From Liquorilactobacillus aquaticus DSM 21051 (GTDB lineage Bacteria > Bacillota > Bacilli > Lactobacillales > Lactobacillaceae): a DNA stretch of 64,000 bases. A program made the position numbers and the translations under genes. The notes beneath the pieces are model-generated. The model saw nothing but the letters and a program-made list of their open reading frames with translations, had not been told where the DNA came from and searched no databases. Shown one piece after another: positions 18,074 through 27,575 of this stretch (positions within the stretch are counted from its first letter, which is position 1; the number at the start of each line of letters is the position of its first letter). Where the stretch lies: positions 1-64,000 of the forward strand of contig NZ_AYZD01000023.1 of NCBI RefSeq assembly GCF_001436755.1, given 5' to 3'.

Positions 18074-19075
18074 CTATTTTGTTGAAGAACGCTTAATATA
18101 CCCATATGGTAATTCAACTGTCTTTTCCGTTACGTCTTCTTTGTTCATTAACTTAGTTAAAAAGCGCATTGACACTGCCCCAATATCATACAGAGGTTGC
18201 GTTATTGACGAAAGCTTAGGGCGAACGATTTCCGTTATCTTAGAATTATTGCTTGTAATAACCTCAAAATCATTTGGAACTTCCACACCTGCATCTTGTG
18301 CACCATTCAAGACACCAGCTGCTAATTCATCATCCCCCACAAACGCGGCGGTTGCACCAGCTGATACAATAGCAGGCCATAGGATTTCCCCAGCATGATA
18401 ACTATAATCCGTTTCAAAAACCAAATCGGGGCTAAATTCAATTCCGTTCTTTGCAAGTATATTTTTGTATCCTTTTAAACGATATTCACTATTAATAGGT
18501 TCATTTAACGGACCAGAAATAAAGGCTATCTTTTTATTTCCATGATTGATTAAATCGGAAATTGCTTCCTCAACAGCAGCAACATAGTCAATATGAACAC
18601 TGCCCATCTTTTCCTGATCATCGACCGAGCCAGCTAGAATAATTGGTGTCTTGCTGCGTTCAAATTGTGTTCGAAGCTCATCGCTGATTTTATTTCCCAT
18701 GTAGATGATACCATCTACTTGTTTTGCCAAAAGTGTATTTAAAACCTGTATTTCTTTTTGTGCATTTCCATCTGAATTAGCAAGAATGATATTATACTTG
18801 TACATTGTTGCAACATCATCAATTCCACGTGCAAGCGATGAAAAATATACATTTGTAACATCAGGAATAATAACCCCTACAGTAGTAGTTTTCTTGCTTG
18901 CAAGTCCACGTGCAACAGCATTAGGCCGGTAATCCAATCGGTCTATCACCTCAAGAACTTTTTTGCGCGTTGCTGGTTTAACATTTGGGTTGCCATTTAC
19001 AACCCTTGAAACAGTAGCCATTGAAACTGCTGCCTCGCGTGCAACATCATAAATCGTAATTGTTTGTTTTTCCAT
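18074..19075 (-). CDS. ccpA: Catabolite control protein A
   Basis: 333 aa LacI/GalR regulator. N-terminal helix-turn-helix TIYDVAREAAVSMATVSRVV, the hinge YRPNAVARGLASKKT, then a periplasmic-binding-like core that docks HPr-Ser-P. Divergently transcribed from pepQ, the conserved lactobacillar arrangement that identifies it as CcpA rather than RbsR or another LacI member. Start ATG 19075 has AAAGGG about 7 nt upstream; the frame to 19108 adds an unsupported extension. CcpA mediates carbon catabolite repression at cre sites; candidate sites lie at 19143-19157 and 61004-61030. Confidence 0.93.
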   Translation of the reverse strand: MEKQTITIYDVAREAAVSMATVSRVVNGNPNVKPATRKKVLEVIDRLDYRPNAVARGLASKKTTTVGVIIPDVTNVYFSSLARGIDDVATMYKYNIILANSDGNAQKEIQVLNTLLAKQVDGIIYMGNKISDELRTQFERSKTPIILAGSVDDQEKMGSVHIDYVAAVEEAISDLINHGNKKIAFISGPLNEPINSEYRLKGYKNILAKNGIEFSPDLVFETDYSYHAGEILWPAIVSAGATAAFVGDDELAAGVLNGAQDAGVEVPNDFEVITSNNSKITEIVRPKLSSITQPLYDIGAVSMRFLTKLMNKEDVTEKTVELPYGYIKRSSTK

Positions 19076-19142
19076 GATTGACCCTTTCTGATTTTCATTC
19101 ATTTTCATTGACGTTACCTAATTTAGCAAAAAAAGAGACTAA

Positions 19143-19157
19143 ATGCAAGCGTTTCAT
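19143..19157. promoter_or_regulatory. Degenerate cre site between ccpA and pepQ
   Basis: ATGCAAGCGTTTCAT: the left half TGCAAGCG fits the cre consensus, but the right half is shifted by one base, so this is a partial match. Its position between divergent ccpA and pepQ suggests autoregulation. Confidence 0.4.
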
Positions 19158-19255
19158 AGGTTGAAGTCCTTCTTTTCACACTCTTTTCATTTTATGTAAG
19201 TCCGATACTTCGCCGCTATGCTATAATTTAGGTATTAAATTAAGGGAGCGATTAT

Positions 19256-20359
19256 ATGTCACACATTGAATCTGTACAAAAATGGTTGGCTGATAATAAT
19301 TATCAAGTTGGCTATATCAGCAATCCTAAGAACATTCAATATTTTACTGGGTTCTCAAGTGATCCTGTAGAGCGTGTCTTAGCACTTTTAGTTTTTCCAG
19401 ACAAAGATCCATTCTTATTTGCACCAGCTCTAGAAGTTGAAGCAATTAAAGACACCGGTTGGATTTATCCAGTTTATGGTTATTTAGATCATGAAGATCC
19501 CTTTGCAATTATTGCGGATAAAATCCGCGCAAGAATTGATGACCCCCAGAAGTGGGCAATTGAAAAGGGAAACTTAAATGTTATTCGCTATGAAATACTA
19601 AGAAAACTATTTCCTCAAGCTACATTTGGTGGAGATCTTACACCTTTTATCCAGAATGAACAGCTGATCAAAACGCCAGCTGAAATTAAAAAACTTGAAA
19701 TAGCAGGTAAATGGGCGGACTTTGCTTTTAAAATTGGATTTGATGCCCTCCAGAAAAGTCGTACAGAACAAGATGTAGTTGCTGAAATCGAGTATGCTCT
19801 GAAAAGAAAAGGTATTACACATACCAGTTTTGATACAATAGTCCAAAGTGGCACAAATGCGGCCGAACCTCATGGATTTCCAAAACCAGATAAAATTAAA
19901 TCAAACGCACTCGTTCTGTTTGATCTAGGTGTCATCTACCAAGGATACATCTCAGATGCTAGTCGGACTGTTGCTTTTGGCAAAGTTAGTACGAAAATCC
20001 AAGATATCTATAAAGTCTGTCTTGAGGCGCAATTAACAGCCCAAGCCGCTGCCAAACCCGGCATAGTGGCTGAGGATCTAGATAAAATAGCACGCGATAT
20101 TATTGTCAAAGCTGGTTATGGTGACTACTTTATCCATCGCTTAGGACATGGCATGGGACAAAGTGAGCATGAATTTCCCTCAATTATGGAGGGTAACAAA
20201 ATGGAATTACAACCAGGGATGTGTTTTTCCATTGAACCTGGAATTTATATTCCAGGTGTTGCAGGGGTCAGAATAGAAGATTGTGTCCACATTACCGATA
20301 ACAGTTGTGCACCATTCACACATACCTCTAAAGAACTCAACATTATTCCTATTCGTTAA
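19256..20359 (+). CDS. pepQ: Xaa-Pro dipeptidase PepQ
   Basis: 367 aa cytoplasmic metallopeptidase (M24B) that splits X-Pro dipeptides. Dinuclear metal ligands are visible: Asp in LFDLGVIYQ and SDASRTV, His in HRLGHGMGQSEHE, Glu in SIEPGIYI and Glu in VRIEDCV. N-terminal creatinase-like domain about residues 1-130. GGGAGCG precedes the ATG. Divergent from ccpA, as in other lactobacilli; followed by its own terminator. Confidence 0.95.
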   Translation: MSHIESVQKWLADNNYQVGYISNPKNIQYFTGFSSDPVERVLALLVFPDKDPFLFAPALEVEAIKDTGWIYPVYGYLDHEDPFAIIADKIRARIDDPQKWAIEKGNLNVIRYEILRKLFPQATFGGDLTPFIQNEQLIKTPAEIKKLEIAGKWADFAFKIGFDALQKSRTEQDVVAEIEYALKRKGITHTSFDTIVQSGTNAAEPHGFPKPDKIKSNALVLFDLGVIYQGYISDASRTVAFGKVSTKIQDIYKVCLEAQLTAQAAAKPGIVAEDLDKIARDIIVKAGYGDYFIHRLGHGMGQSEHEFPSIMEGNKMELQPGMCFSIEPGIYIPGVAGVRIEDCVHITDNSCAPFTHTSKELNIIPIR

Positions 20360-20382
20360 ATTCAAGATATTAAATTAAAAAC

Positions 20383-20428
20383 TTAAGGGACTTTGACAAA
20401 AAAATTGTCAAAGTCCCTTAAATTTAAT
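20383..20428 (+). terminator. pepQ terminator
   Basis: Perfect 17-bp stem beginning TTAAGGGACTTTGACAA with a 5-nt loop, then an AT-rich tail, 24 bp after the pepQ stop. Confidence 0.9.
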
Positions 20429-20599
20429 TTTGAATTTTATACTAAGAAGTTCTAAAACTTAATTTTCTACATCTGATCACATCTCGACCATCATTAAATC
20501 ATCAGATCAGGCTTGTAATCCGCCATCGATAATCACACATCCGAATTTATATGCACCTCTGGCTCTTACCTTACTAACAAAGAAACTGGGCATAAATAT

Positions 20600-21064
20600 T
20601 TATTGTCCTTCTTTGGGATAGAAAACCTCAGTCTGTTTCTCTTCAGATTCTGCAGCTCGTTTTGCCTGTCCGAAAGCAGAACGTCCATCAATGACAATGT
20701 CTGTTTCAGGAGCCAAGTCATCATACTCAACTTTCTCCTTCTCAAACTGCTGCTTCAAATCTGACGTAGCTTCCTTTAAAGAATCAAATGCTTTATTTAC
20801 ATTCTCATTACTTTTCAAATCTTTGGCTTTTTCAGAAACTTTTTGTTTTAAGCTCTCTAAATCATCACGAAATTCATTTTCATTTTCAAAATATTCTTTA
20901 GCGTAATGATAATATCTTAATGCTGCTTCACGTCCATTGTCAGTTAAATCGTTGAATTTATCCAAAGCCTTTTCTCGATGTTCACTTTTAAGCAAATACC
21001 TAGTCGCTACGTATGCCGCAGCCCCTGTTGCCAAAGTAACAGCTAATGCTGTCTTCTTTCCCAT
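20600..21064 (-). CDS. YtxH domain protein
   Basis: 154 aa. Short N-terminal hydrophobic segment (LAVTLATGAAAYVATRYLL) followed by a charged, helical, coiled-coil-like body, the architecture of YtxH general stress proteins. Downstream partner of the DUF948 gene (24 bp gap), the same pairing as ytxH/ytxG in Bacillus. Probably anchored to the membrane with a cytoplasmic or wall-facing coil; molecular role unknown. Confidence 0.78.
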   Translation of the reverse strand: MGKKTALAVTLATGAAAYVATRYLLKSEHREKALDKFNDLTDNGREAALRYYHYAKEYFENENEFRDDLESLKQKVSEKAKDLKSNENVNKAFDSLKEATSDLKQQFEKEKVEYDDLAPETDIVIDGRSAFGQAKRAAESEEKQTEVFYPKEGQ

Positions 21065-21088
21065 CAGACCATCCCCTTAAACTCATTT

Positions 21089-21496
21089 TTATTTTTTGCT
21101 TTTTTTGTGTCTCATGTTATAAATACGTTTTAGAAACCCAACAGCGAGTGTTGCTTTGCCAACATTTTTCGACGAATATGAAAAGTTTCCCACTAAATTT
21201 CGACTTGCACTATTCAGATCGGAGACACTTTCGCTGAGATCTGCTACCGTTTGGAAAAGCGGGTCTATTTTTTTCGACTTCCCGTTAACATCATCCAATA
21301 ACACATTTGATTTAGCAAGGATGGCCTCAACTTCCTTCGAAATCGCATCAGCATCGTCACGTAACGTCTTAACGCTTTGATTTACCTCTCCCATTGTTTT
21401 CGCAACTTTGATCAAAACAACACACATAAAAACGACAAGTAACAAGAATGCTAATGCAGCTATCAAACCCGCTAGTTGTCCCAAAGATAGTGTCAT
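21089..21496 (-). CDS. DUF948 (YtxG-like) membrane protein
   Basis: 135 aa. One N-terminal membrane helix (LAGLIAALAFLLLVVFMCVVL) followed by heptad-rich sequence (VKTLRDDADAISKEVEAIL), matching DUF948 stress proteins related to Bacillus YtxG. Co-transcribed with the YtxH gene. Upstream lies the divergent mscS promoter region. Confidence 0.8.
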   Translation of the reverse strand: MTLSLGQLAGLIAALAFLLLVVFMCVVLIKVAKTMGEVNQSVKTLRDDADAISKEVEAILAKSNVLLDDVNGKSKKIDPLFQTVADLSESVSDLNSASRNLVGNFSYSSKNVGKATLAVGFLKRIYNMRHKKSKK

Positions 21497-21658
21497 ATAA
21501 AAGCCTCCTCTTTTCGACTACTTATCCTTAGAATAGCATTGACACTCTAAAACTTCAATTAAAAGACAAATTAGCTCTCAGCATATTATTTTTTTACCCT
21601 TTTCTGTCTTAATCCTTTTTTTTTGATATTATAGAGATAGTTAAAGGAGAGCTGTCAT

Positions 21659-22570
21659 ATGCGATATTTTTTTCTAGACGCAAATAATTCATCACTGACT
21701 GCTGATGTTTCCCATCAAGTCAGCCGTCAAACAAACTTTTTAGCCAGTTATTTTTCTAGTATTAATTGGAATCAGATAATTAGTAAAATCGTAACTCTTT
21801 TTCTCTCACTGATTCTACTTTCAATTTTTTTTATTGTGGTTAATTGGATCGGAAAAAGGATCATTTATCGAAGCTTCAAGACCACTCTCAAAAATGAACA
21901 TTTAACAGTGAATCGTATAAATACAATCTATACTTTATCTCTGAATATTTTTCATTACTCTGTTTTGTTTTTCTATTTCTATGCCATCCTGTCTGTTTTA
22001 GGAATTCCAGTTGGTACGCTAATTGCTGGTGCCGGTATTATGAGTGTTGCATTGGGCTTAGGTGCTCAAGGATTTGTAACTGATGTCGTTACTGGCTTCT
22101 TTATTCTTCTGGAACAACAATTTGATGTTGGTGATGATGTCAAAATTGGCCAAATAGAAGGAACTATCCACGCAATCGGATTGCGTACTACGCAAATTAT
22201 CGGTTACGATGGTACATTGCATTTTGTGCCTAATCGCAACATTACAATTGTCAGTAATTTATCACGCAACGATATGCGAGCAATGATTGATATTTATTTC
22301 GATCCAACGGAAGATATTAAGGCGATGTCACTGATTATAAAAAAGGTTAATGCACGTTTAACGCCTCATTTTCCAGACATAACGAAAAAACCTGCATTAC
22401 TTGGAACTGTGGACAATGGCAACGGTTCACTGTCTTTACGAATCATTATTTACACCAAAAACGGTGCTCAATATGAAATTCAGCGAACTTTTCTGGCTGC
22501 TTATCTGGAAGAACTTACAAAAGCCGGTTTCAAAATCAATAGTTCTCCCATCAATCTTACCAGTAGTTGA
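21659..22570 (+). CDS. Small-conductance mechanosensitive channel (MscS family)
   Basis: 303 aa. Three or so membrane helices at residues 40-135, then the MscS pore and beta domain: GTLIAGAGIMSVALGLGAQG followed by FVTDVVTGFFILLEQQFDVGD is the family signature with the Gly/Ala-rich pore helix. Protects against hypoosmotic shock by releasing solutes. Resembles Bacillus YkuT. AAAGGAG precedes the ATG. Monocistronic with its own terminator. Confidence 0.9.
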   Translation: MRYFFLDANNSSLTADVSHQVSRQTNFLASYFSSINWNQIISKIVTLFLSLILLSIFFIVVNWIGKRIIYRSFKTTLKNEHLTVNRINTIYTLSLNIFHYSVLFFYFYAILSVLGIPVGTLIAGAGIMSVALGLGAQGFVTDVVTGFFILLEQQFDVGDDVKIGQIEGTIHAIGLRTTQIIGYDGTLHFVPNRNITIVSNLSRNDMRAMIDIYFDPTEDIKAMSLIIKKVNARLTPHFPDITKKPALLGTVDNGNGSLSLRIIIYTKNGAQYEIQRTFLAAYLEELTKAGFKINSSPINLTSS

Positions 22571-22594
22571 TTATAGAAAAAAAACTTAATTATT

Positions 22595-22635
22595 AAAAAT
22601 TGCACCGAACTTTAAAAAGTTCCGTGCAATTTTTA
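22595..22635 (+). terminator. mscS terminator
   Basis: Arms AAAATTGCACCGAACTT and AAGTTCCGTGCAATTTTT with one internal C/C mismatch, 24 bp after the stop. Confidence 0.85.
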
Positions 22636-22753
22636 GATTTAACCATTTTTATTTACTTTAAAAAAATTAGATTCTCAATCTGCCATTTACGTTATTTAAA
22701 TCTTCCAAAGTCAATTTTCTCAATCTAATTCAGAATTGGTCCTATTGGAAAGT

Positions 22754-22796
22754 AAAAAAAGAAGTGTAAGTGCGCGTGAGCATGGCATTCTTTTTT
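22754..22796. terminator. Possible terminator after the M20 deacetylase gene
   Basis: A-rich and T-rich ends (AAAAAAAGAA / TTCTTTTTT) flank a partly pairing GC-containing centre. Position 26 bp downstream of the deacetylase stop fits, but the central pairing is imperfect. Confidence 0.45.
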
Positions 22797-22821
22797 AATA
22801 AGCCTACTCTTAAAACTGCCC

Positions 22822-23991
22822 TTATTTACTTTTTTGTTCCACTTCATTTTGTCTGATCTGCAAAAAACCAGTCATTGCTTCAACGCCCTTGATAATTGCA
22901 CCTTCCCTTGGAGCGAAAAATTCAGAATGAAGTGAATATTTACTTTCAACGCCAAGCCAGAACATTGTTCCCGGAATCTTCGACAACAAAAAACCAAAGT
23001 CTTCCCCTGTCATCGCAGGCTTTGTTTCAATAAAGTTAACATTTTCAGAGTTTTTCATGTACTTTATGAAAGCAGCCGTTGTTTGTGGATTGTTTTCAAC
23101 AGGATAATAACCTCCCTGATGCAAATCAAGCTCCAACTGACACTCGTAGGTTGCTGCAACACCCTCAGCTATTTTGCGAACACGTTTCTGTATCATGGCA
23201 TTCATATCTTGTGTTAATGCCCGAATCGTTCCATCAATTTGTGCACTGCCTGCAATAACATTTCCAGTCTTTCCTGCCTCGAAATGTCCTAATGTGACCA
23301 CGCCTGCTTGAATTGGATCAACATTTCGACTAACAATCGTCTGAACTTGATTTACAAACTGCGATCCAGCAACGACCATATCATTAGCAAATTGTGGAAA
23401 AGCAGCATGACCACTCTCGCCAATAAAACGCGCATGAATTTCACAAGTTCCGGCAAATAAGGTGCCCTGACGGCAACCTATTGCCCCCATTGGAAGTTGT
23501 GGATTATCATGGAAAGCATATATTTCATCTGGCATCCAATCATTTAAAACTCCGCTTTCATACAATTGTTTACCGCCGCTTGCATTTTCTTCAGCTGGTT
23601 GAAAAATAAACGTCATATCAACCAACGGCTGATTATCAGCAAAAAAACTTAAAATACCAAGCGCGACAGTCATATGAATATCATGTCCGCAAGCATGCAT
23701 TCTTCCAGAATTTTCAGATGAAAAAGGCAATCTTGTCTGCTCATCCACTGGTAAACCGTCGATATCAGTCCGATACCCAATAGTATAGCCTGCATGTTTT
23801 CCTGAAACTTTTACTAAAATAGCGGTTTCCCAGGTTTTTATTTTCAGATATGTCTGTGGTAATTCTTTTATAATTTCAAGTAATTTGGCTTGGGTTTTAA
23901 ATTCTTGCATGCCAATTTCTGGAATTTTATGTAATTCTCTTCTAATTTCGATTAATTTTTTTTCATTAAGCACCATGTCATCAAATCCCAT
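22822..23991 (-). CDS. N-acetyldiaminopimelate deacetylase (M20 family)
   Basis: 389 aa M20D amidohydrolase. Metal ligands in HACGHDIHMTVALG, QPAEENASGG and the C-terminal AMTGEDFG region; N-terminus RRELHKIPEIGMQEF is the usual opening. Such proteins include hippurate and amino acid acylases, but the adjacent dapH makes N-acetyl-LL-DAP deacetylase the likely role, giving LL-DAP for lysine and peptidoglycan. A terminator separates it from dapH, so it is transcribed separately. Start uncertain: no strong SD before 23991, and ATG 23976 is an alternative. Confidence 0.8.
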   Translation of the reverse strand: MGFDDMVLNEKKLIEIRRELHKIPEIGMQEFKTQAKLLEIIKELPQTYLKIKTWETAILVKVSGKHAGYTIGYRTDIDGLPVDEQTRLPFSSENSGRMHACGHDIHMTVALGILSFFADNQPLVDMTFIFQPAEENASGGKQLYESGVLNDWMPDEIYAFHDNPQLPMGAIGCRQGTLFAGTCEIHARFIGESGHAAFPQFANDMVVAGSQFVNQVQTIVSRNVDPIQAGVVTLGHFEAGKTGNVIAGSAQIDGTIRALTQDMNAMIQKRVRKIAEGVAATYECQLELDLHQGGYYPVENNPQTTAAFIKYMKNSENVNFIETKPAMTGEDFGFLLSKIPGTMFWLGVESKYSLHSEFFAPREGAIIKGVEAMTGFLQIRQNEVEQKSK

Positions 23992-24030
23992 TCTAAAATA
24001 TTTTCATTCTTTATATTAAACCACATCCTA

Positions 24031-24070
24031 AAAAAAAAATACTCGAAAACATAATTATTTTCGAGTACTT
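24031..24070 (-). terminator. cbpB-dapH terminator
   Basis: Stem TACTCGAAAA/TTTTCGAGTA with an 8-nt loop; on the minus strand it runs into a T10 tract. Lies 17 bp after the dapH stop. Confidence 0.9.
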
Positions 24071-24086
24071 ATACAAAACCTATCGT

Positions 24087-24794
24087 TTATATTCTACGTA
24101 ATTCATCAACAATTTCTGTTTTTCCAGCAGCAACATCGGAAACATTCTTAATTTTTTTAGCTGGCATTCCGACAACGACCGTATTCGGTGCTACATCTTT
24201 TGTGACAACTGATCCAGCTCCGACAACTGCCCCTTTTCCAATACGCACTCCCTCTAAAACAACTGCATTGGCACCTATCAAAACGCCATCTTCAACCACA
24301 ACTGGTTGAGCAGAAGGCGGTTCAACAACACCTGCCAAAACAGTACCAGCACCAATATGACAATTTTCCCCAACGATTGCACGTCCACCTAAAACAGCAC
24401 CCATATCGATCATTGAATTGGCACCTATTTCAGCTCCGATATTGATAACTGCGCCCATCATGATGACCGCATTATCACCAATTTCAACTTGATCGCGAAT
24501 AATAGCACCAGGTTCGATACGTGCATTGAAACTTTTCTTGTCCAATAATGGAACACCCGTATTACGCCCATCATTTTCAATATGATAACCAGTAATTTTA
24601 GAATTGTTTTTCAAGATTGGCTCAATTACTTTCCAATCACCAAATATAACACCAGATTTTTTTTCTAGATACGCATCAACAGCATCAGGAACTACTATAC
24701 TATCTAACTCTCCCTTAATATAAACCTTAACCGGTGTTTCTTTTTGTGATTCTGCAATAGTCCGTATAATATCATTTGCATCCAATTTTGCCAC
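24087..24794 (-). CDS. dapH: Tetrahydrodipicolinate N-acetyltransferase DapH
   Basis: 235 aa. N-terminal alpha/beta domain, then left-handed beta-helix hexapeptide repeats (about residues 85-210; for example [20 protein letters not shown] and [20 protein letters not shown]). DapH acetylates tetrahydrodipicolinate, the first committed step of the acetyl branch to meso-DAP and lysine. Its M20 partner lies directly downstream. Preceded by cbpB (17 bp), so both share a transcript. Confidence 0.93.
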   Translation of the reverse strand: MAKLDANDIIRTIAESQKETPVKVYIKGELDSIVVPDAVDAYLEKKSGVIFGDWKVIEPILKNNSKITGYHIENDGRNTGVPLLDKKSFNARIEPGAIIRDQVEIGDNAVIMMGAVINIGAEIGANSMIDMGAVLGGRAIVGENCHIGAGTVLAGVVEPPSAQPVVVEDGVLIGANAVVLEGVRIGKGAVVGAGSVVTKDVAPNTVVVGMPAKKIKNVSDVAAGKTEIVDELRRI

Positions 24795-24811
24795 AAAAAT
24801 CCCTCCTATAA

Positions 24812-25321
24812 TTAATCAATTTTTGGTGTACTTCCACCATCAATTATTTTATTTTCGTCTTTTTCTGAAATATTATAATCCTTGTCAAGATCATGTGCAA
24901 CATAATTAAAGCTCTTCATTACCTCACGTCTGGTCACAATTCCTGTGAAAATACCTTCTTCATTAACCACAATCAAAAACGGCTGGTTAACCAGCATATG
25001 CAATATTTCCTCAAAATTGTAAGGCAAAGTAATAGTTGGCGCATCCTTTTCCATGACGTCACGAACAGTTTTTCGGCTTAATTTGGTTGCATCAATTCCA
25101 TTCATACCTAACATTGTTTCAGTGATCATCGGCAAAGACAGCAATCCCTTGAAATGCTGTTCATTATCTAAAACTGGGATCTTCGAATAACGGACCTTCG
25201 TCAAAACTAAGAATGCATGATCCAAGTGATTAGTTTCCTGAACATTTGCGACAATTTCTGCTGGAATCAGAAAATGATCTTGGCGTTCATTTAACATATG
25301 CTCAACTGGTTTTGCTATCAC
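24812..25321 (-). CDS. cbpB: CBS-domain c-di-AMP-binding protein CbpB
   Basis: 169 aa. Tandem CBS domains about residues 15-145 ([19 protein letters not shown] and [21 protein letters not shown]). Matches CbpB (DarB/YkuL), a cytoplasmic c-di-AMP receptor that in other firmicutes contacts Rel or pyruvate carboxylase. Its place in front of dapH suggests shared expression with cell wall precursor synthesis. cdaR of the c-di-AMP synthesis operon is at the right end of this window. Confidence 0.82.
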   Translation of the reverse strand: MIAKPVEHMLNERQDHFLIPAEIVANVQETNHLDHAFLVLTKVRYSKIPVLDNEQHFKGLLSLPMITETMLGMNGIDATKLSRKTVRDVMEKDAPTITLPYNFEEILHMLVNQPFLIVVNEEGIFTGIVTRREVMKSFNYVAHDLDKDYNISEKDENKIIDGGSTPKID

Positions 25322-25468
25322 ATTATTAACCTCCTTCGGCCACTATTTACATTTTATGGTATTTTTTATCAAAAACCAACTATAACATCTAAAATTAAGC
25401 GTTTACTAATATTTACTTTGGATTAATTTATGATAAGATTAGAAAGTATTATTTTTAAGGAGGTTATC

Positions 25469-26203
25469 ATGGAGTATTCACTGGCAACACGATTAGCGGC
25501 TGAATTTTTTGGAACAGCAATCATGATCATTTTAGGTAATGGTTCAGTCGCAACCGTCGATTTAGAACGTACCAAGGGTAGTAATAGCGGTTGGATTGTC
25601 ATTTCTGTCGGTTATGGATTTGCTGTTATGATTCCAGCATTAATGTTTGGAAGTATCTCAGGGAATCATATCAATCCAGCTTTTACAGTCGGCTTGGCTG
25701 TCTCTGGGCTTTTTCCTTGGAAAGAAGTTATTCCATACATAGTTGTACAGTTATTAGGAGCTATCATAGGTCAATTAGTCGTTTTCGCATGTTTTAAACC
25801 GCATTATGACTTAACGGCTGATACGAATCGTGTCTTAGGAACATTCTCTACCACAGATGCTACTAAAGGGAAACTCAACGGATTCATTAATGAATTTTTT
25901 GGAACCTTCACATTGGTCTTTGGTGCTCTGGGTATTACCAATTCACCAACTTTTGCCAAAGGAAACCAACTATCCGGTTTCATTGGCATCGGCTTACTTG
26001 TAATGGTTATTGTTGCGTCCTTTGGTGGTCCGACGGGTCCTGCTTTGAATCCGGCTCGAGATCTTGGCCCACGCCTGCTGCATCAGATTTTGCCATTAAA
26101 GCACAAGGGGTCATCCCAATGGGACTATAGCTGGGTCCCTGTGGTCGCCCCACTCTTGGCCGGCATTTGCGCTGTAGCATTGTTTAAAGCTATTTTTCTA
26201 TAA
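25469..26203 (+). CDS. glpF: Glycerol uptake facilitator / aquaglyceroporin
   Basis: 244 aa MIP channel with six helices and both NPA boxes: NHINPAFTVG and LNPARDLGPR. Asp after the second NPAR is typical of glycerol facilitators rather than water-only channels. Lactobacillar members also carry water, dihydroxyacetone or lactic acid. Start ATG 25469 has AAGGAGG directly upstream; an in-frame ATG at 25430 lacks one. Own terminator follows. Confidence 0.92.
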   Translation: MEYSLATRLAAEFFGTAIMIILGNGSVATVDLERTKGSNSGWIVISVGYGFAVMIPALMFGSISGNHINPAFTVGLAVSGLFPWKEVIPYIVVQLLGAIIGQLVVFACFKPHYDLTADTNRVLGTFSTTDATKGKLNGFINEFFGTFTLVFGALGITNSPTFAKGNQLSGFIGIGLLVMVIVASFGGPTGPALNPARDLGPRLLHQILPLKHKGSSQWDYSWVPVVAPLLAGICAVALFKAIFL

Positions 26204-26218
26204 ATATTTATTTTTTAC

Positions 26219-26263
26219 AGGAAGCTACGTCAAAACCTATTCTTTTGACATAGCTTCTTTTTT
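26219..26263 (+). terminator. glpF terminator
   Basis: GAAGCTA-GTCAAAA stem with TTTTGAC-TAGCTTC and a following T run, about 17 bp after the glpF stop. Confidence 0.9.
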
Positions 26264-26430
26264 ATGTGGATTAATATATTTCCAATAGTCAAGCTTCTTC
26301 TCATATTCGCGAATTGATCATAATTAAATCCAGAACATATCTGCTATGTATTCAACACAAAAAATATTTTGCCAACTAAAATTAAAAAACAGATCCTAGA
26401 ATAGCTGCACCTAACTTAGCTTAAAACACA

Positions 26431-26475
26431 AAAAGCCAACTTAGAAGTTAAAGTGGCTTACTTTCTAATTTGGCT
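26431..26475 (-). terminator. Gfo/Idh gene terminator
   Basis: AGCCAA-TTAGAA arms pair with TTCTAA-TTGGCT; the minus strand continues into TTTTTGTGTTTT. Lies 43 bp after the stop. Confidence 0.8.
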
Positions 26476-26517
26476 AAATTTATTGCACTCTTTTTTATTT
26501 GAGCAAAAAATGTTTTA

Positions 26518-27489
26518 TTAATTCAGTGGGTCTCCATACCATTTTTGGTACAAACTTTGAATTATGTTCATTGTTTGCATAGTCAGCTCAGGTGTGGCAA
26601 TTGGACTAACCATGACCCCCGATGTCAAGCATTTTGCAACATGATCAATTTCATATATTAGCTCATTTTCCTGATTCTCAAGAACAAATCTTTTTGTACC
26701 TAATTTGTTCTCTAAAACTGCAGCAGATCCTTCCCAGTAATTGGGTATTTTTATTTTGCCTTTTGTTCCGTAAATAACCAACTTACTTTCTATGTCAAAG
26801 TCAGTCGTTATTAAACTATTGACCAAAACATCTCCGCACTTTAAAGATATGGCACATCTTGTGTCGGCCTCCCCGACTTGATTATATTCAAAACCGGACC
26901 ATTCTTTTATTGAATCATTTAGTAAGAATTGAATAACACCTAACAGATTTGATCCTCCATTGAAGAAGGCCCCACCACCGGCCGCAAGCTTAGAGAACCA
27001 CTCACTTCTATCATCAATCGCATGTTTTTCTTTAACATCAACAAATTTTACTTCACCAATGACACCATCTTCGAGCATTTTCTTAACCTTTTGCATAATC
27101 GGTAAAAACAAAGCACTCTGAGCTTCCATTATAAATAATTTCTTTTTAGCCGCTAAATGGAAAAGTTCGCTTGCTCCCACTTTGTGCCGTGTAAACGGCC
27201 GCTCTAAAAGAACATTTTTTCCATTTTCTAAAGCCATTTTGGCACAATCATAGCGTTCCTTATTTTTAACCGGAATATAAACGATATCAATTCCAACTGA
27301 CCGGCACAATTGACTGTAGTCCTCATAAGCCTTTGGAACAACCATCTCAGTTGCAAACTTTTTACTCAACGTCTGATCAGCATCAGCAATTCCAACGAGC
27401 TCACTACTAGAACTTAAACTTAGCGCTCTAGCAAATTTTGCTGCCTGTGACGTCGCTCCTATAATACCATAACGGATCTTATCTGCCAT
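26518..27489 (-). CDS. Gfo/Idh/MocA family oxidoreductase
   Basis: 323 aa NAD(P)-dependent dehydrogenase. N-terminal Rossmann fold (RYGIIGATSQAAKFARAL), the segment GKNVLLERPFTRHKVGA where the catalytic-site EKP is changed to ERP, and a C-terminal alpha/beta domain. Substrate (sugar, inositol or other polyol) cannot be inferred. Start ATG 27489 with GGGGTG upstream; the GTG at 27498 is less likely. It follows hisC by 86 bp on the same strand and no terminator was seen between, so read-through from the his operon is possible. Confidence 0.83.
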   Translation of the reverse strand: MADKIRYGIIGATSQAAKFARALSLSSSSELVGIADADQTLSKKFATEMVVPKAYEDYSQLCRSVGIDIVYIPVKNKERYDCAKMALENGKNVLLERPFTRHKVGASELFHLAAKKKLFIMEAQSALFLPIMQKVKKMLEDGVIGEVKFVDVKEKHAIDDRSEWFSKLAAGGGAFFNGGSNLLGVIQFLLNDSIKEWSGFEYNQVGEADTRCAISLKCGDVLVNSLITTDFDIESKLVIYGTKGKIKIPNYWEGSAAVLENKLGTKRFVLENQENELIYEIDHVAKCLTSGVMVSPIATPELTMQTMNIIQSLYQKWYGDPLN

Positions 27490-27575
27490 ACCTCTCACCC
27501 CATCTGAAATAGAAACTGAAACTCCATCTCCATTGTATCAAATAAACTGAGATAAGCGCATTAATAATATCCAGT

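Noticed and set aside
25390-25412. cre site upstream of glpF (AAGCGTTTAC)
   Set aside because: Three mismatches at conserved positions, including the leading TG and the final A; not convincing alone.
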